The notes: generated from the letters alone by a model not told the origin. A stretch of DNA of 64,000 nt from an uncultured Alphaproteobacteria bacterium (GCA_934254915.1 CAKQMH010000001.1:207838-271837); one strand, 5' to 3'. Positions 36,459 through 45,330 are shown, numbered from the stretch's first letter. Translations and numbers: made by a program.

Positions 36459-36709
36459 TAATTTGTCCCCCAAAAACAGTTATCATCACTATTGTCCAAT
36501 TCTCCATACTTATATAAACTAGAAGCTCTGCACCCTCCACAGCAATTCACAAATCTGCAGTTACCACATTTTCCGTAGAATTTAGTTCTATCACGCAATA
36601 TTTTCAATATATCTGAATTGTTCCAAATTTCTTCCAAACTCTTACTTTTGATGTTCCCACAGCTTTTCCCAATAAGAGGAAAGAAAATAATCTTGAAAGC
36701 CGGTATATG
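36458..36709 (-). pseudogene. C-terminal remnant of a radical SAM/SPASM protein
   Basis: An open frame of 83 codons without a start codon. It encodes a SPASM-domain tail: PLIGKSCGNIKSKSLEEIW, ILRDR, then the cysteine pattern GKCGNC, NCCGGCRA and D-x-x-C, which binds auxiliary iron-sulfur clusters in peptide-modifying radical SAM enzymes such as PqqE relatives. A stop lies directly upstream (36710-36712) and no radical SAM core (CxxxCxxC) is present. The stop codon overlaps the GNAT start. It is the debris of an operon that probably paired a radical SAM enzyme with the GNAT and Nudix genes. Confidence 0.75.
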
Positions 36710-36748
36710 TTAAATATCCTAAGAAATGGTAATTATTAAATAACTAAG

Positions 36749-36772
36749 GCAAGATTTTTTCTTGCTTTTTTT
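36749..36772 (+). terminator. Rho-independent terminator (+)
   Basis: GCAAG (36749-36753) pairs with CTTGC (36761-36765) around ATTTTTT, followed by a T run. There is no plus-strand gene directly upstream, so it may be a relic of deleted DNA. Confidence 0.6.
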
Positions 36773-36818
36773 ACTATAATATTATACATTTAGAACAAAT
36801 ACAACTTTAGGGTGGTCA

Positions 36819-37169
36819 ATGTTCAAAGAAATAATAAAACAACAAACTGATATAATAAAGAAAAGCATAACAGAAACACTTAAGCTTCTTTGGCAGTTTA
36901 AGTGGTATATACTTCCATATATTATGTTTTATATTGTTTTAGTATCATTTTACTTATCACCTTCACCTAAACAATATAATATATGGATGAATGAAGTGTG
37001 GTTTACATATGATAAAACCATTTATTTAGCATTAACAAAGTTGATGTTAGTGATATTTTTATTGTTATTTTTTATTGGTACAAGCAATATGCGTAATCAC
37101 CCGATATTAGCAAAGTTGATATTTTTATCATCCTTGTTCTTCGGGTCTGTCTTTCTGGAAATAATCTAA
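36819..37169 (+). CDS. Hypothetical small membrane protein
   Basis: A 116-aa protein with three probable membrane helices (about 28-48, 70-88, 97-115) and a basic, charged N-terminal tail rich in Lys, Ile and Gln. I recognise no family. Its composition is very AT-rich, as in the neighbouring accessory genes, hinting at acquired DNA. GGTGG-like sequence lies just upstream of the ATG. It has no clear partner and ends close to the terminator of tRNA-Pro. Confidence 0.55.
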   Translation: MFKEIIKQQTDIIKKSITETLKLLWQFKWYILPYIMFYIVLVSFYLSPSPKQYNIWMNEVWFTYDKTIYLALTKLMLVIFLLLFFIGTSNMRNHPILAKLIFLSSLFFGSVFLEII

Positions 37170-37220
37170 TGCCAGTTTTTACTCTGCCCCAACTTTGACG
37201 ATGAGCCTATTTATTTTAAC

Positions 37221-37250
37221 CACAAAAAACCACCCGCAAAGGGTGGTTTT
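37221..37250 (-). terminator. Terminator of tRNA-Pro
   Basis: On the minus strand a perfect 10-bp stem (AAAACCACCC with GGGTGGTTTT) around 5 nt is followed by T-rich sequence, 5 bp from the tRNA 3' end. Confidence 0.9.
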
Positions 37251-37254
37251 ACAT

Positions 37255-37331
37255 TGGTCGGAATGACTGGACTCGAACCAGCGACCTCTTCGTCCCGAAC
37301 GAAGCGTTCTACCAGGCTGAACTACATTCCG
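37255..37331 (-). tRNA. tRNA-Pro(CGG)
   Basis: A 77-nt tRNA read on the minus strand. The acceptor stem CGGAATG/CATTCCG, the T-arm GGTTCGAGTCC and the anticodon stem CTTCG/CGAAG are complete. The loop TTCGGGA gives anticodon CGG. The 3' CCA is encoded. It borders the AT-rich accessory region on one side; no integrase or repeated tRNA end is visible nearby. Confidence 0.95.
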
Positions 37332-37466
37332 TCATTGCAGTGCCTATTCATACCACAAAAAAAAAATTTAACAAGTAATTTTTTCACTTTTTTTATATGA
37401 TTTTCTAGACAAATTTTACCAAATATGTTATTTTGCTCGCAAATCAACTATTTTCAACAGGTTCCC

Positions 37467-38147
37467 ATGTTACTATCTGCATTAATTCCTTCCGTTTCGA
37501 CCCTTATTCCTTATGAATATCCGGTTATTAAAACCCCTGAATATGAACATCTGCTCCAAAAAATGCTCGATTCAGCGCCTAGTGTTGAAAACCCGACCCT
37601 TATCCATATGCTTGGCATCCCCGGTGCCGGCAAATCCACCTTTTATCATAAACACAAATTCCCGCCTCATCTTTTTATCGGTTTTGATTCGATTATGGAA
37701 CAACTGCCGTCTTATCAGACTGACACCAGCAACCTTGGCAGTGCTGCCGCTTTTCAAAAATGGGAAATTCCGGCTCGCATTCTTGGCTATGAGCTTCTGC
37801 GCCGCGCGGTTGAAGCGCATAAAAACATCTTTTTTGATCATGGCGGTCTTAACCCCGCTCACCTTGAGCTTTTGCAAAATCTTCACAACTATGGTTACAC
37901 GACTGAAATGCACCATATAACCTGCCCCTTAAGCTTAGCGCTGAAACGCGCTCAATTGCGCGAGCAGAAAACTCATCGCCACACTCCGCCGGAGATGATT
38001 AAAACGCGCTATGCTCTAATGGAAAAATTAGCAGCCCAATACCAAAAAATTGCCGACACTTTCTATGTGTACGACAATTCTTCAGGGCAGTTTATTTTGC
38101 GCACGAAAACTACCAACCGCGCAGCGTCAAACCATGCCGCCGCTTAG
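37467..38147 (+). CDS. Zeta-toxin-like P-loop kinase
   Basis: A 226-aa P-loop protein. Walker A HMLGIPGAGKSTFYHKH lies near residue 50, FDSIMEQLP follows, and FFDHGGLNPAHLELLQNLHNYGY with later LALKRAQLRE resembles the zeta toxin/AAA_33 kinase group. Zeta toxins phosphorylate UDP-GlcNAc and block cell-wall synthesis; other members are harmless kinases. No epsilon-like antitoxin sits beside it, so a toxin role is not supported. Start at 37467 (ATG with AGG upstream). Its stop overlaps the ugd stop by 4 bp tail to tail, and it faces the nucleotide-sugar locus, so a sugar-nucleotide substrate is possible. Confidence 0.7.
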   Translation: MLLSALIPSVSTLIPYEYPVIKTPEYEHLLQKMLDSAPSVENPTLIHMLGIPGAGKSTFYHKHKFPPHLFIGFDSIMEQLPSYQTDTSNLGSAAAFQKWEIPARILGYELLRRAVEAHKNIFFDHGGLNPAHLELLQNLHNYGYTTEMHHITCPLSLALKRAQLREQKTHRHTPPEMIKTRYALMEKLAAQYQKIADTFYVYDNSSGQFILRTKTTNRAASNHAAA

Positions 38148-39442
38148 CGCCCGATTCCGCTGTAGCTGAAACCTTGGCTCTTAACCTCTTCCGGATTTAG
38201 CAAATTACGTAAATCGACAATTTTCGGCGTCCGCATCAGATTCTTTAACTTTGCTAAATCCAAATGTCTGAATTCGTCCCATTCGGTCAGAATAACTAAC
38301 ACGTCCGCGCCGTTTGCCGCTTCATATTCATCACGGGCATAGGCAATTTTATCACCTAAAATCAGTTTGGCATTGCCCATAGCTTTCGGATCATAAGCCA
38401 TAATCTGCGCTTGTTTTTTCAACAACGCCGCCACAATCTGAACCGCCGGCGATTCGCGACAATCATCCGTACCATTTTTAAAGGCCAAACCCAAAACCGC
38501 AATCTTAGCCGAACAATCATCGCCAACCGCTTTCAGCACTCTATCGGCCATCGCGTTTTTGCGGGCATCATTACCGTCAATTGCGGCCTGAATAAGTGAC
38601 AATTTCACTCCGTTTTGCCGACCCATATAAGCCATGGCATTCGTATCTTTCGGGAAACAGCTGCCGCCATACCCCGGTCCGGGGTTCAAAAAACGCGGCC
38701 CGATTCGGCTGTCAGCACCCATACCTTTGGCCACTTCATAAATATCAGCACCGGCTTTTTCACAAAAATCTGCCATTTCGTTAATATAATGAATTTTCAA
38801 CGCCAAAAAGGCATTTGACGCATATTTAATCGTTTCCGACGACCGACGTTTAACAAACAACATTTGTGTTTTGCCCTCGAACGGCTTGTAAAGTGTACGC
38901 AAGACCTCCCGTGCCTTATCCGTATTCGCGCCGACAACGATCCGATCAGGATTAAAGAAGTCGTGAATGGCAAAACCTTCACGCAAAAATTCCGGCAAGG
39001 ACACAACATCAAAATCGGCTTGCGGGTTAGTCTTACGGATTAAACCTTCAACATCATCACCCGTTCCCACCGGCACGGTCGACTTGGTCGCGACCACGGT
39101 ATAGCCGTTCAGATATGGTGCTAATTCGGCTGCCGCAGCGTGAATATATTTCATATCCGCTTCTTTAGTTACCGGATGCGGCGGAGTTCCAACCGCAATC
39201 ATCACCAAATCGGCATCTTTCACGCCATCCTCCATTGAGCGCGTAAAACGCAGCCGACCAGCCGCAACATTTTTCTTAAACAGTTCTTCCAAACCGTCTT
39301 CATACAGTGTCAGCCGCCCTTCATTTAAGGCCGTGATTTTAGCTTCAGCCCGATCAATACAAACGACATCGTTCCCCAGCTCAGCCAAGCCAACGCCTGT
39401 CGGCAAACCGACATATCCTGTTCCGATAATTCCTACTTTCAT
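38144..39442 (-). CDS. ugd: UDP-glucose 6-dehydrogenase
   Basis: Oxidises UDP-glucose to UDP-glucuronate in two NAD-dependent steps. N-terminal Rossmann motif GIIGTGYVGLPTGVGLAELG (quoted in part GTGYVGL), substrate segment VGTPPHP, TKSTVPVGT, and the catalytic GPGYGGSCFPKDT with Cys262 are present. Length 432 aa. The ATG at 39442 is used, with AAGGTG upstream; it overlaps or abuts the preceding glycosyltransferase gene. The following epimerase-like gene in the operon would use its product. Confidence 0.96.
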   Translation of the reverse strand: MKVGIIGTGYVGLPTGVGLAELGNDVVCIDRAEAKITALNEGRLTLYEDGLEELFKKNVAAGRLRFTRSMEDGVKDADLVMIAVGTPPHPVTKEADMKYIHAAAAELAPYLNGYTVVATKSTVPVGTGDDVEGLIRKTNPQADFDVVSLPEFLREGFAIHDFFNPDRIVVGANTDKAREVLRTLYKPFEGKTQMLFVKRRSSETIKYASNAFLALKIHYINEMADFCEKAGADIYEVAKGMGADSRIGPRFLNPGPGYGGSCFPKDTNAMAYMGRQNGVKLSLIQAAIDGNDARKNAMADRVLKAVGDDCSAKIAVLGLAFKNGTDDCRESPAVQIVAALLKKQAQIMAYDPKAMGNAKLILGDKIAYARDEYEAANGADVLVILTEWDEFRHLDLAKLKNLMRTPKIVDLRNLLNPEEVKSQGFSYSGIGR

Positions 39443-39450
39443 AGTCACCT

Positions 39451-40389
39451 TCACTTTTTAAGTTTTTTCGTACGCAGCACGCCGGAAGCTTTTAAAAATT
39501 CCGCCGCCCACCTGTCTAATAATTTTATATTCGGCTTAACCAATCCGGTTTTTGCCCCCAAATAATACCATAATGTCTTACTCAGATAGGCGTGCGGATT
39601 AATTTTGCGAGTATATTTCCAATAAGCCGAAACTGCCCGCATATTGAGTTTGCACAGAACATCTTTAGGCAATTCCGGATGATCTTTGATAAAGAAATAA
39701 TATGCCAGATAGCGATCGTGGTCAAGCTGCACCTTAACCCCTGATAAATTGCCGTTTTCTTTGGGTACTAACACCACGTTCTCATACATTTTGACCACCC
39801 CGTTAGCCAACCGTGCGCAGCGCAGCGGAATGGTTTCGTCCTGAATAAACACTCGTTCGTCAGCTCCTTGCGCTTTTTGCAGCACTTCCGTTTTAATCAA
39901 CTGTCCCATACGGGTAAAACGTGCCTTAAAAATTGCCCGCATGGCATCTTTAAAATATTTAACTTCAAATTTAGGCGACAAATACGCGTCCGTCAGTTCT
40001 TCCGGCTCTTTTCCTGTTTTGACAAATGTCCCGTAAACCATATCCGCCTTATACTTTTGCGCCAGCTCTATCATCTTTTCTGTGGAATCCAACGGAAAAA
40101 TATCATCACTGTCCAACATACGGATATATTTGCCATGCGCCGCCATAATCCCCTGATTAATTCTGACGCTGATACCCTCATTAACTTTATTCTTAAAAAT
40201 TTGCACATTCGGCAGACCCTTAGTCATTTCCTCAATAATCTCAACCGAACGATCTTTTGACACATCATCACAAAAAATAAACTCGGGATTTTTTAACCCT
40301 GTTTGGTTCAGCAGCGCTTTCAACACCGATGGCAGATAACGCTCTTTATTATATACCGTCATCACAAAAGAAACATCAATTTCGCTCAT
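39451..40389 (-). CDS. Glycosyltransferase family 2
   Basis: GT-A fold transferase, 312 aa, cytoplasmic or membrane-associated. N-terminal FVMTVYNKERYLPSVLKALL, FCDDVSKDRS, NEGISVRINQG and the metal-binding MLDSDD (DXD) are the GT2 pattern. The C-terminal part is basic. The acceptor is unknown. It sits between the DUF616 gene and ugd in a four-gene operon for a surface glycan. Confidence 0.88.
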   Translation of the reverse strand: MSEIDVSFVMTVYNKERYLPSVLKALLNQTGLKNPEFIFCDDVSKDRSVEIIEEMTKGLPNVQIFKNKVNEGISVRINQGIMAAHGKYIRMLDSDDIFPLDSTEKMIELAQKYKADMVYGTFVKTGKEPEELTDAYLSPKFEVKYFKDAMRAIFKARFTRMGQLIKTEVLQKAQGADERVFIQDETIPLRCARLANGVVKMYENVVLVPKENGNLSGVKVQLDHDRYLAYYFFIKDHPELPKDVLCKLNMRAVSAYWKYTRKINPHAYLSKTLWYYLGAKTGLVKPNIKLLDRWAAEFLKASGVLRTKKLKK

Positions 40390-40406
40390 CTTTAACTTCC
40401 TTTCGA

Positions 40407-41189
40407 CTAGCGGTTATGGTGCAAAATTCTGAAACTTGTTTTGTCCGACTTAACCGGAACATCCAGCAAATACGGCATACTGAAGCCGTTTTTCCATAAT
40501 ACATATTGCAGACTTAGTTGATCGCGGCGGGAATACTTTTCCAGCATATTCCACCAGTCATTCATCACTTTAATACAGCGCTTGTCATTATGTTTGCGAA
40601 AAATCACTCCGTTTTCGGTCAAGCCCATATGATGAGGAAAACCTTCTTTTTCCAAAAATTCTTTGTGCCGCAGCAAAACTTCCGGATTATCTTTACCGAT
40701 ACGCAAACATTCTTCCAATTCATCATACGCGCAATCTCTGCGCCGATGCGGCGGAATAGCCATAAACACATCATCACGCCGGTTCATTTGCTCCGCTGCG
40801 TCAAAAATTTTGTTATCCTTAAACACAATATTGGCATCGATATAAATACTTTGCTCATATTCGGGAAACAACACATGCGGATGCATTTTAGGATAACGGC
40901 TGTTGCGAGTCGTATCCGAGTTCATATATGGCAAGGGCTTTATCTGCCACGGACCGATAGTCTTGCGGCGCAAATATGACTTTGAATCCGTAAAGCAAAT
41001 ATAATCATAATCGCGGTTCAAATGCACATTCAAATTCAAACAGTCATAACCGTTAACAATACAGGTATAAATTACTTTTTTCGGCTTATGAGCTTTTATT
41101 TGTCTGAAATAGCGCCAAAAACGAGGTTTTAAGATTAACGAATAAAACCGGTCTTTGCACAAACCCACCAACAAACGATGTTTTCTCAT
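40407..41189 (-). CDS. TOD1/MUCI70-like (DUF616) glycosyltransferase-like protein
   Basis: A 260-aa protein. The region VIYTCIVNGYD, DYDYICFTD, IYIDANI and HPHVLFPEYEQSIYID (in pieces) matches the DUF616 family, now seen as TOD1/MUCI70 glycosyltransferase-like; HHMGLTENGVIFRKHND is the characteristic later block. The D-x-N segment may stand for the DXD motif. It overlaps the upstream epimerase-like gene by 4 bp (ATGA). Presumed to add a sugar in polysaccharide assembly; donor unknown. Confidence 0.8.
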   Translation of the reverse strand: MRKHRLLVGLCKDRFYSLILKPRFWRYFRQIKAHKPKKVIYTCIVNGYDCLNLNVHLNRDYDYICFTDSKSYLRRKTIGPWQIKPLPYMNSDTTRNSRYPKMHPHVLFPEYEQSIYIDANIVFKDNKIFDAAEQMNRRDDVFMAIPPHRRRDCAYDELEECLRIGKDNPEVLLRHKEFLEKEGFPHHMGLTENGVIFRKHNDKRCIKVMNDWWNMLEKYSRRDQLSLQYVLWKNGFSMPYLLDVPVKSDKTSFRILHHNR

Positions 41190-42154
41190 TCGTTTGTTTC
41201 CCTAAGTTTGTTTTGTTTATACCATTCCACAAACTTTGCAATCCCGTGAACAAAGTCCGTCTGCGGATTATAACCGAACAACTTGCGCGCTTTTTCAATA
41301 CCTGCAACTGTTTTTTCGACATCTCCTTGTTGCATCGGCTTATGGTCGATTATTGCGGTTTTGCCCAACGCATTTTCAATTTCGGCAATCATCCGTTTCA
41401 GATTAACCGGTTCACCACCGCCCAAATTAACAATTTCATAGCTGGTCTTATCATAGGCAATCGCGGCCTTAATTCCGCTGACAATATCGTCAATATACGT
41501 ATAATCACGCTTGGTTGAGCCATCGCCGAACATCGGAATAGCCTTGCCCTCATCAATTAAGCGGGTAAATTTGTGAATTGCCAAATCCGGACGCTGTCTT
41601 GGTCCGTAAACCGTAAAGAAACGCAAACAAATCGTGTTAATATCATACAGCTTGTGATAAGTATAGCAAAACTGTTCCATTGCCGATTTAGTTGCCGCAT
41701 ATTGCGAAATCGGTTCTGTAACTTTTAAATCTTCCGTAAAAACTTCCGCCTTACAATTGCCATAAACCGAACTTGAGGATGCAAAAACCAATTTATGCAA
41801 ATTATGGCTACGCATTTCTTCTAACACATTAATGCTGCCGATAATATTAGTTTGACAATAATCAACCGGACGTTCGATTGACGGGCGAACACCGGCGCGC
41901 GCCGCCAAATGCACTACGGTTTCAATATCATTTGCATCAAAAACGGTTTTCAACGCCGCAGCATCGCACAAATCAATTTCATAAAACTTAAAATTATCAT
42001 TTTGACGGGCACGGCTTAGATCGCGCTCTTTAATTTCCCGTGCATAAAAATCGCTGAAATTATCAATTCCGATAACGTTTTTACCATCTTTGAGCAAAGC
42101 ATCAACCAATGACGAGCCGATAAAACCGGCTGCTCCGGTAACCAATATTGCCAT
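41186..42154 (-). CDS. UDP-glucuronate 4-epimerase-like NAD-dependent epimerase
   Basis: Extended SDR enzyme of 322 aa. It has the Rossmann loop TGAAGFIGSSL (6-16), the catalytic Ser region SSSSVYG, the YxxxK motif YAATK, and RFFTVYGPRQRPDLA, typical of UDP-glucuronate 4-epimerases (LspL/WbpV-like). Together with Ugd it would make UDP-galacturonate. It starts the operon on the minus strand with AAGGAG 4 bp before the ATG and shares a 156-bp divergent region with the GT4 gene. Confidence 0.88.
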   Translation of the reverse strand: MAILVTGAAGFIGSSLVDALLKDGKNVIGIDNFSDFYAREIKERDLSRARQNDNFKFYEIDLCDAAALKTVFDANDIETVVHLAARAGVRPSIERPVDYCQTNIIGSINVLEEMRSHNLHKLVFASSSSVYGNCKAEVFTEDLKVTEPISQYAATKSAMEQFCYTYHKLYDINTICLRFFTVYGPRQRPDLAIHKFTRLIDEGKAIPMFGDGSTKRDYTYIDDIVSGIKAAIAYDKTSYEIVNLGGGEPVNLKRMIAEIENALGKTAIIDHKPMQQGDVEKTVAGIEKARKLFGYNPQTDFVHGIAKFVEWYKQNKLRETNE

Positions 42155-42244
42155 AATATCTCCTTAAAGTCCTGATTTTCTTTCTTTAGCAAATTGTTGC
42201 CCTGTTTATACAATAAAAACTTTTATAAATCAATTACACTCTTT

Positions 42245-42289
42245 ACAAGCTTGTGTGAAACATACTAAAGTAAGCTTGTTTTTATTTTT
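42245..42289 (+). terminator. Terminator-like hairpin ahead of the GT4 gene
   Basis: ACAAGCTT (42245-42252) pairs with AAGCTTGT (42272-42279) with a 19-nt loop, followed by TTTTATTTTT. It stands 22 bp before the GT4 start in the leader, so it may be an attenuator; no tested role. Confidence 0.45.
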
Positions 42290-42310
42290 CAACCTTAAGG
42301 AATTTGCTTA

Positions 42311-43432
42311 ATGAAACTGATGATTGTCAAGGACCGCAATGTCCTCAATACCAAATTTTTAGCTCAGTTTGTCAATTCGTTGGCGCGTCTGGGGCATGAT
42401 GTACATGTTGTTTGCGACACCTATTCCAAGCAAGGCAGCGGCGTGACGCTTGATGACAACGTCCGTTTCACCAATCTTAACGGCAAAACCGCCAACCCGT
42501 TGGTTAACTTATACCGCAAATTGCGCGGCAATCTGTCCTTGCCCTGTTTTCGTTTTGCCAAACTCATCAAGCAGGAACAACCGGATGTTATTATCTGCTA
42601 TTTTCCGGTTGATTTATTCAACGTAACTTTTTTGCAGCGGCATAATATTCCGGTAATTATGATGATGCACTGCTACCCGCCCATGATGTTGGGACGTTTT
42701 CAAAAAAAATTCTGGCTCAAACGTCTGGCCTACAATTATTGTTTTCGTCAGGTCAGTGTTTTTCAGGTCTTAATGAAATCTTATGAAAAAACTATTGCTC
42801 CTTTTTATCCGGTCAAAAAAGTTGTTACCATTCCGAATGAGGTTGTCCAAATTCCCGCTGACGAGCAAGCTGACCTGCAACAGGAAAAGAAAAAAATTAT
42901 TTATATCGCGCGGGTCGAAAAAGCCGGTAAACGCCAACACCTGATTGTCGAAGCTTTCGGGCGTATTGCTCAAGATTTTCCCGGCTGGCAGGTCGAATTT
43001 TGGGGTTTGGAAAAATATCATAAATACAATCAGGAGCTTATGGATTTGGCGGCGGATTACGGCGTTGCCGACCGTGTGCATATTTGCGGCTATCACCCGC
43101 ATATTCAAGATGTTTACCGCAATGCCGATATTCATGCTTTTCCAAGCCTGCATGAAGGTTTTTCGTTGGCTTTGGCCGATGGTATGGCAATGGGTCTTCC
43201 CAGCCTTGGCTTTACCGAAACGCCATCCGTAAACGAGCTTATTATCGACGGGCATAACGGCTTTTTAGCTTCTGATTTAGATGATTTTACCGCCAAACTC
43301 AAACTTTTGATGCAAGATCAAGAATTGCGCATCAAACTTGGACGCAACGCGGTTGAGGATATGAAAGCCTATAAGCCGGAAATCGTAATCGATATGTGGG
43401 ATAAGCTGATTAAAGCCACCGTCAAACATTAA
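42311..43432 (+). CDS. Glycosyltransferase family 4
   Basis: GT-B fold transferase of 373 aa. The N-terminal domain has FVNSLARLGHDVHVVCDTYS, the C-terminal domain IYIARVEKAGKRQHLIVEAF and the E-x7-E motif HEGFSLALADGMAMGLP, which binds the nucleotide-sugar. AAGGAAT precedes the ATG. It is divergent from the ugd operon and likely completes the same glycan. Confidence 0.9.
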   Translation: MKLMIVKDRNVLNTKFLAQFVNSLARLGHDVHVVCDTYSKQGSGVTLDDNVRFTNLNGKTANPLVNLYRKLRGNLSLPCFRFAKLIKQEQPDVIICYFPVDLFNVTFLQRHNIPVIMMMHCYPPMMLGRFQKKFWLKRLAYNYCFRQVSVFQVLMKSYEKTIAPFYPVKKVVTIPNEVVQIPADEQADLQQEKKKIIYIARVEKAGKRQHLIVEAFGRIAQDFPGWQVEFWGLEKYHKYNQELMDLAADYGVADRVHICGYHPHIQDVYRNADIHAFPSLHEGFSLALADGMAMGLPSLGFTETPSVNELIIDGHNGFLASDLDDFTAKLKLLMQDQELRIKLGRNAVEDMKAYKPEIVIDMWDKLIKATVKH

Positions 43433-43528
43433 TAAACAGGCGATGCTGTTTTGCTATTGCTCCCCATGGGCAAATTTGCTATAATGACGAATGGATTGTT
43501 ATTAGCTTCTTCTTCCAAGGAGGTTACC

Positions 43529-44017
43529 ATGGCTAAAGCACTTAAAAAAACTTTTTATTACAGCCGCATCAAACTTTCTTGTTATTTGCTGTTTAACTTT
43601 GGCTTGCTTGGCTTAGCCTTGTTTTTCAGCCATGTTTTGTTCCCTGACTATGTTGTTTTGTCTGATCTGGTAATCGCCCTTTGTGCCGTCTCCTTAACCA
43701 GTGTGGTCATAGTTTTGCTCCTGCACAAACCTTTGGCGGTTATCACTGCCGAAGCCGTCACCATTGACCGCTGCCCGCCATTAAAATGGAAAGACATCAA
43801 ATCACTGCACAAAAAAACCGTCGGCAAATCATTTATGGCTAAAGAGATTATTACCTTTGAAGTTAAAAACCTCCACCGCTATAAACTTAATTTTATCCAA
43901 CGCGCTATCAAAAATTCGGAATTTACCGCTTTTTCGATTCCGCTTTATGCCATGGATAAAAAAGCCGCCCAAGCAATCGAGCGTTTGTTAAAAAAGCAAA
44001 TCAATTCCCGCTCATAA
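43529..44017 (+). CDS. Hypothetical two-helix membrane protein
   Basis: A 162-aa protein with two adjacent membrane helices (about 17-36 and 43-64) and a cytoplasmic C-terminal domain. The pattern of a hydrophobic pair followed by LKWKDIKSL and later IPLYAM resembles the STM3941/PH-like group, but weakly. Start at 43529, where AAGGAGG lies 6 bp upstream; an upstream ATG-like reading lacks such a site. It follows the GT4 gene by about 100 bp and overlaps the convergent lipoprotein gene by 6 bp. Confidence 0.65.
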   Translation: MAKALKKTFYYSRIKLSCYLLFNFGLLGLALFFSHVLFPDYVVLSDLVIALCAVSLTSVVIVLLLHKPLAVITAEAVTIDRCPPLKWKDIKSLHKKTVGKSFMAKEIITFEVKNLHRYKLNFIQRAIKNSEFTAFSIPLYAMDKKAAQAIERLLKKQINSRS

Positions 44018-45277
44018 TCGTTTGTCGTCCTTAAGCCGCACCCAACGACATTGTTGACTTAAAAAATCGTCCTCGGCAAAGCCGTTTGTTCCCTGCATCA
44101 TCAAGTCGATAACTTTCGGGTTGCGTTCATAATAAGTATGTGCCGTAACCGGATTGACTATCCCGAACCCGAAAGCCGATATTTCCGGTGCGACATTAAC
44201 CGACACATTAGTAACTTTCGGACAAACTCTGGAATCAATATATTTGTCGGCGAACCCCTGCGGAATACTGTAACTCAAAATATCATTCGGATCGCTGAAG
44301 GCAATAAAATTAGTTGCCTTAAACAGCCGCTTGGCATATTTTTTACCATTTATCCGGCAATAATCACGGATTTGATTATGCACTCGCGGCAATGGTTGAT
44401 CAATTTTCAAAATCGGCAATTGATTAGCCATCATAAACAAATTTATTTCCTTATTTTGCAGCTTGGCCAACGCCTGACTGAATTTATAGCTTTGCCGCAG
44501 CATCACTTCATTATCCGAAATTTTATCTGCAATTACCATCAAAGTATCGCTCAAAATCTCGCTTCCTAAACTGTGTGTCATAAACACAATATTTTCATCG
44601 GCCAAAAATTTAACTTCCTGCTCGATACTCAAATTACAAATTTGTTCTTGTTTATCAGGAATATTCTGCCAATTTGTTTTTAACATCCAACACAGCGCTT
44701 GCCGACTGGAATTAAGAATCAAATCATGGCGGTCAACCAGATAAATCATCGGATCAGGCAGCACATTGTCCAGAAAAGCTTTCATTTCATTATTAAACGG
44801 CACTCGAAATTCCGCATATTGTTCGGTAGTGTCAAACGCAATAATTTTTTTATACGGAGTTGTAATTTCCGACCAGGTTAATTCATAGAACAACATTTGA
44901 CGCTGCGCATTTAAGCTTTCCCACAATGTCACGCGCAAATTGCCTATTGGAACTTTGGGCGCAACCGGATTTTGCAAATAAATATTTTTCGGCAGTCGGG
45001 ACTGCACTTCCAAGCCCAGCTTTGCCGCCAGTTTTTCCTGCAACAGCCGTGAATATCCCGGATGATGCGTTCCCACACCGTGAATCATCAATATCTTCAA
45101 CGGAGCTTTTTTTATATCTTGAGCTAATCCCTGATAGGCAAAACCGTTGACTTCGCAGCGCTTAAGTTCTTTGGTGCCGGAATCAACAACTTCTGCCGCC
45201 AAATCATGTTCCAGCGTCGTACATGCCGCTAACCACATAAGCCAGCATCCCAACGCCGGCCGCCAATATTTTTTCAT
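44012..45277 (-). CDS. Alpha/beta-hydrolase-like lipoprotein
   Basis: A 421-aa lipoprotein: signal peptide with lipobox LAAC (Cys19). The segment LKILMIHGVGTHHPGY provides an oxyanion-type strand, and VFMTHSLGSEILSD is a nucleophile elbow (H-S-L-G-S, Ser as nucleophile), as in DUF900/esterase-like hydrolases. A later TAHTYYE could supply the histidine. It carries several Cys (NGFAYQ preceded by RCE, CRINGKK, SRVCPK, QQCRW) that may form disulfides. The substrate is unknown; a role in envelope lipid or glycan turnover is plausible from its location in the polysaccharide locus. Confidence 0.7.
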   Translation of the reverse strand: MKKYWRPALGCWLMWLAACTTLEHDLAAEVVDSGTKELKRCEVNGFAYQGLAQDIKKAPLKILMIHGVGTHHPGYSRLLQEKLAAKLGLEVQSRLPKNIYLQNPVAPKVPIGNLRVTLWESLNAQRQMLFYELTWSEITTPYKKIIAFDTTEQYAEFRVPFNNEMKAFLDNVLPDPMIYLVDRHDLILNSSRQALCWMLKTNWQNIPDKQEQICNLSIEQEVKFLADENIVFMTHSLGSEILSDTLMVIADKISDNEVMLRQSYKFSQALAKLQNKEINLFMMANQLPILKIDQPLPRVHNQIRDYCRINGKKYAKRLFKATNFIAFSDPNDILSYSIPQGFADKYIDSRVCPKVTNVSVNVAPEISAFGFGIVNPVTAHTYYERNPKVIDLMMQGTNGFAEDDFLSQQCRWVRLKDDKRL

Positions 45278-45330
45278 TTATCAAGCCCTCAAACTTATAT
45301 CGAATATAAGTTATATAAGCCTGATATTTT

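Noticed and set aside
37255..37331. Attachment site at tRNA-Pro
   Set aside because: I found no second copy of the tRNA 3' end in the window and no integrase gene.
37467..38147. Toxin-antitoxin module
   Set aside because: No antitoxin-like small gene is adjacent; both neighbours are a tRNA and ugd.
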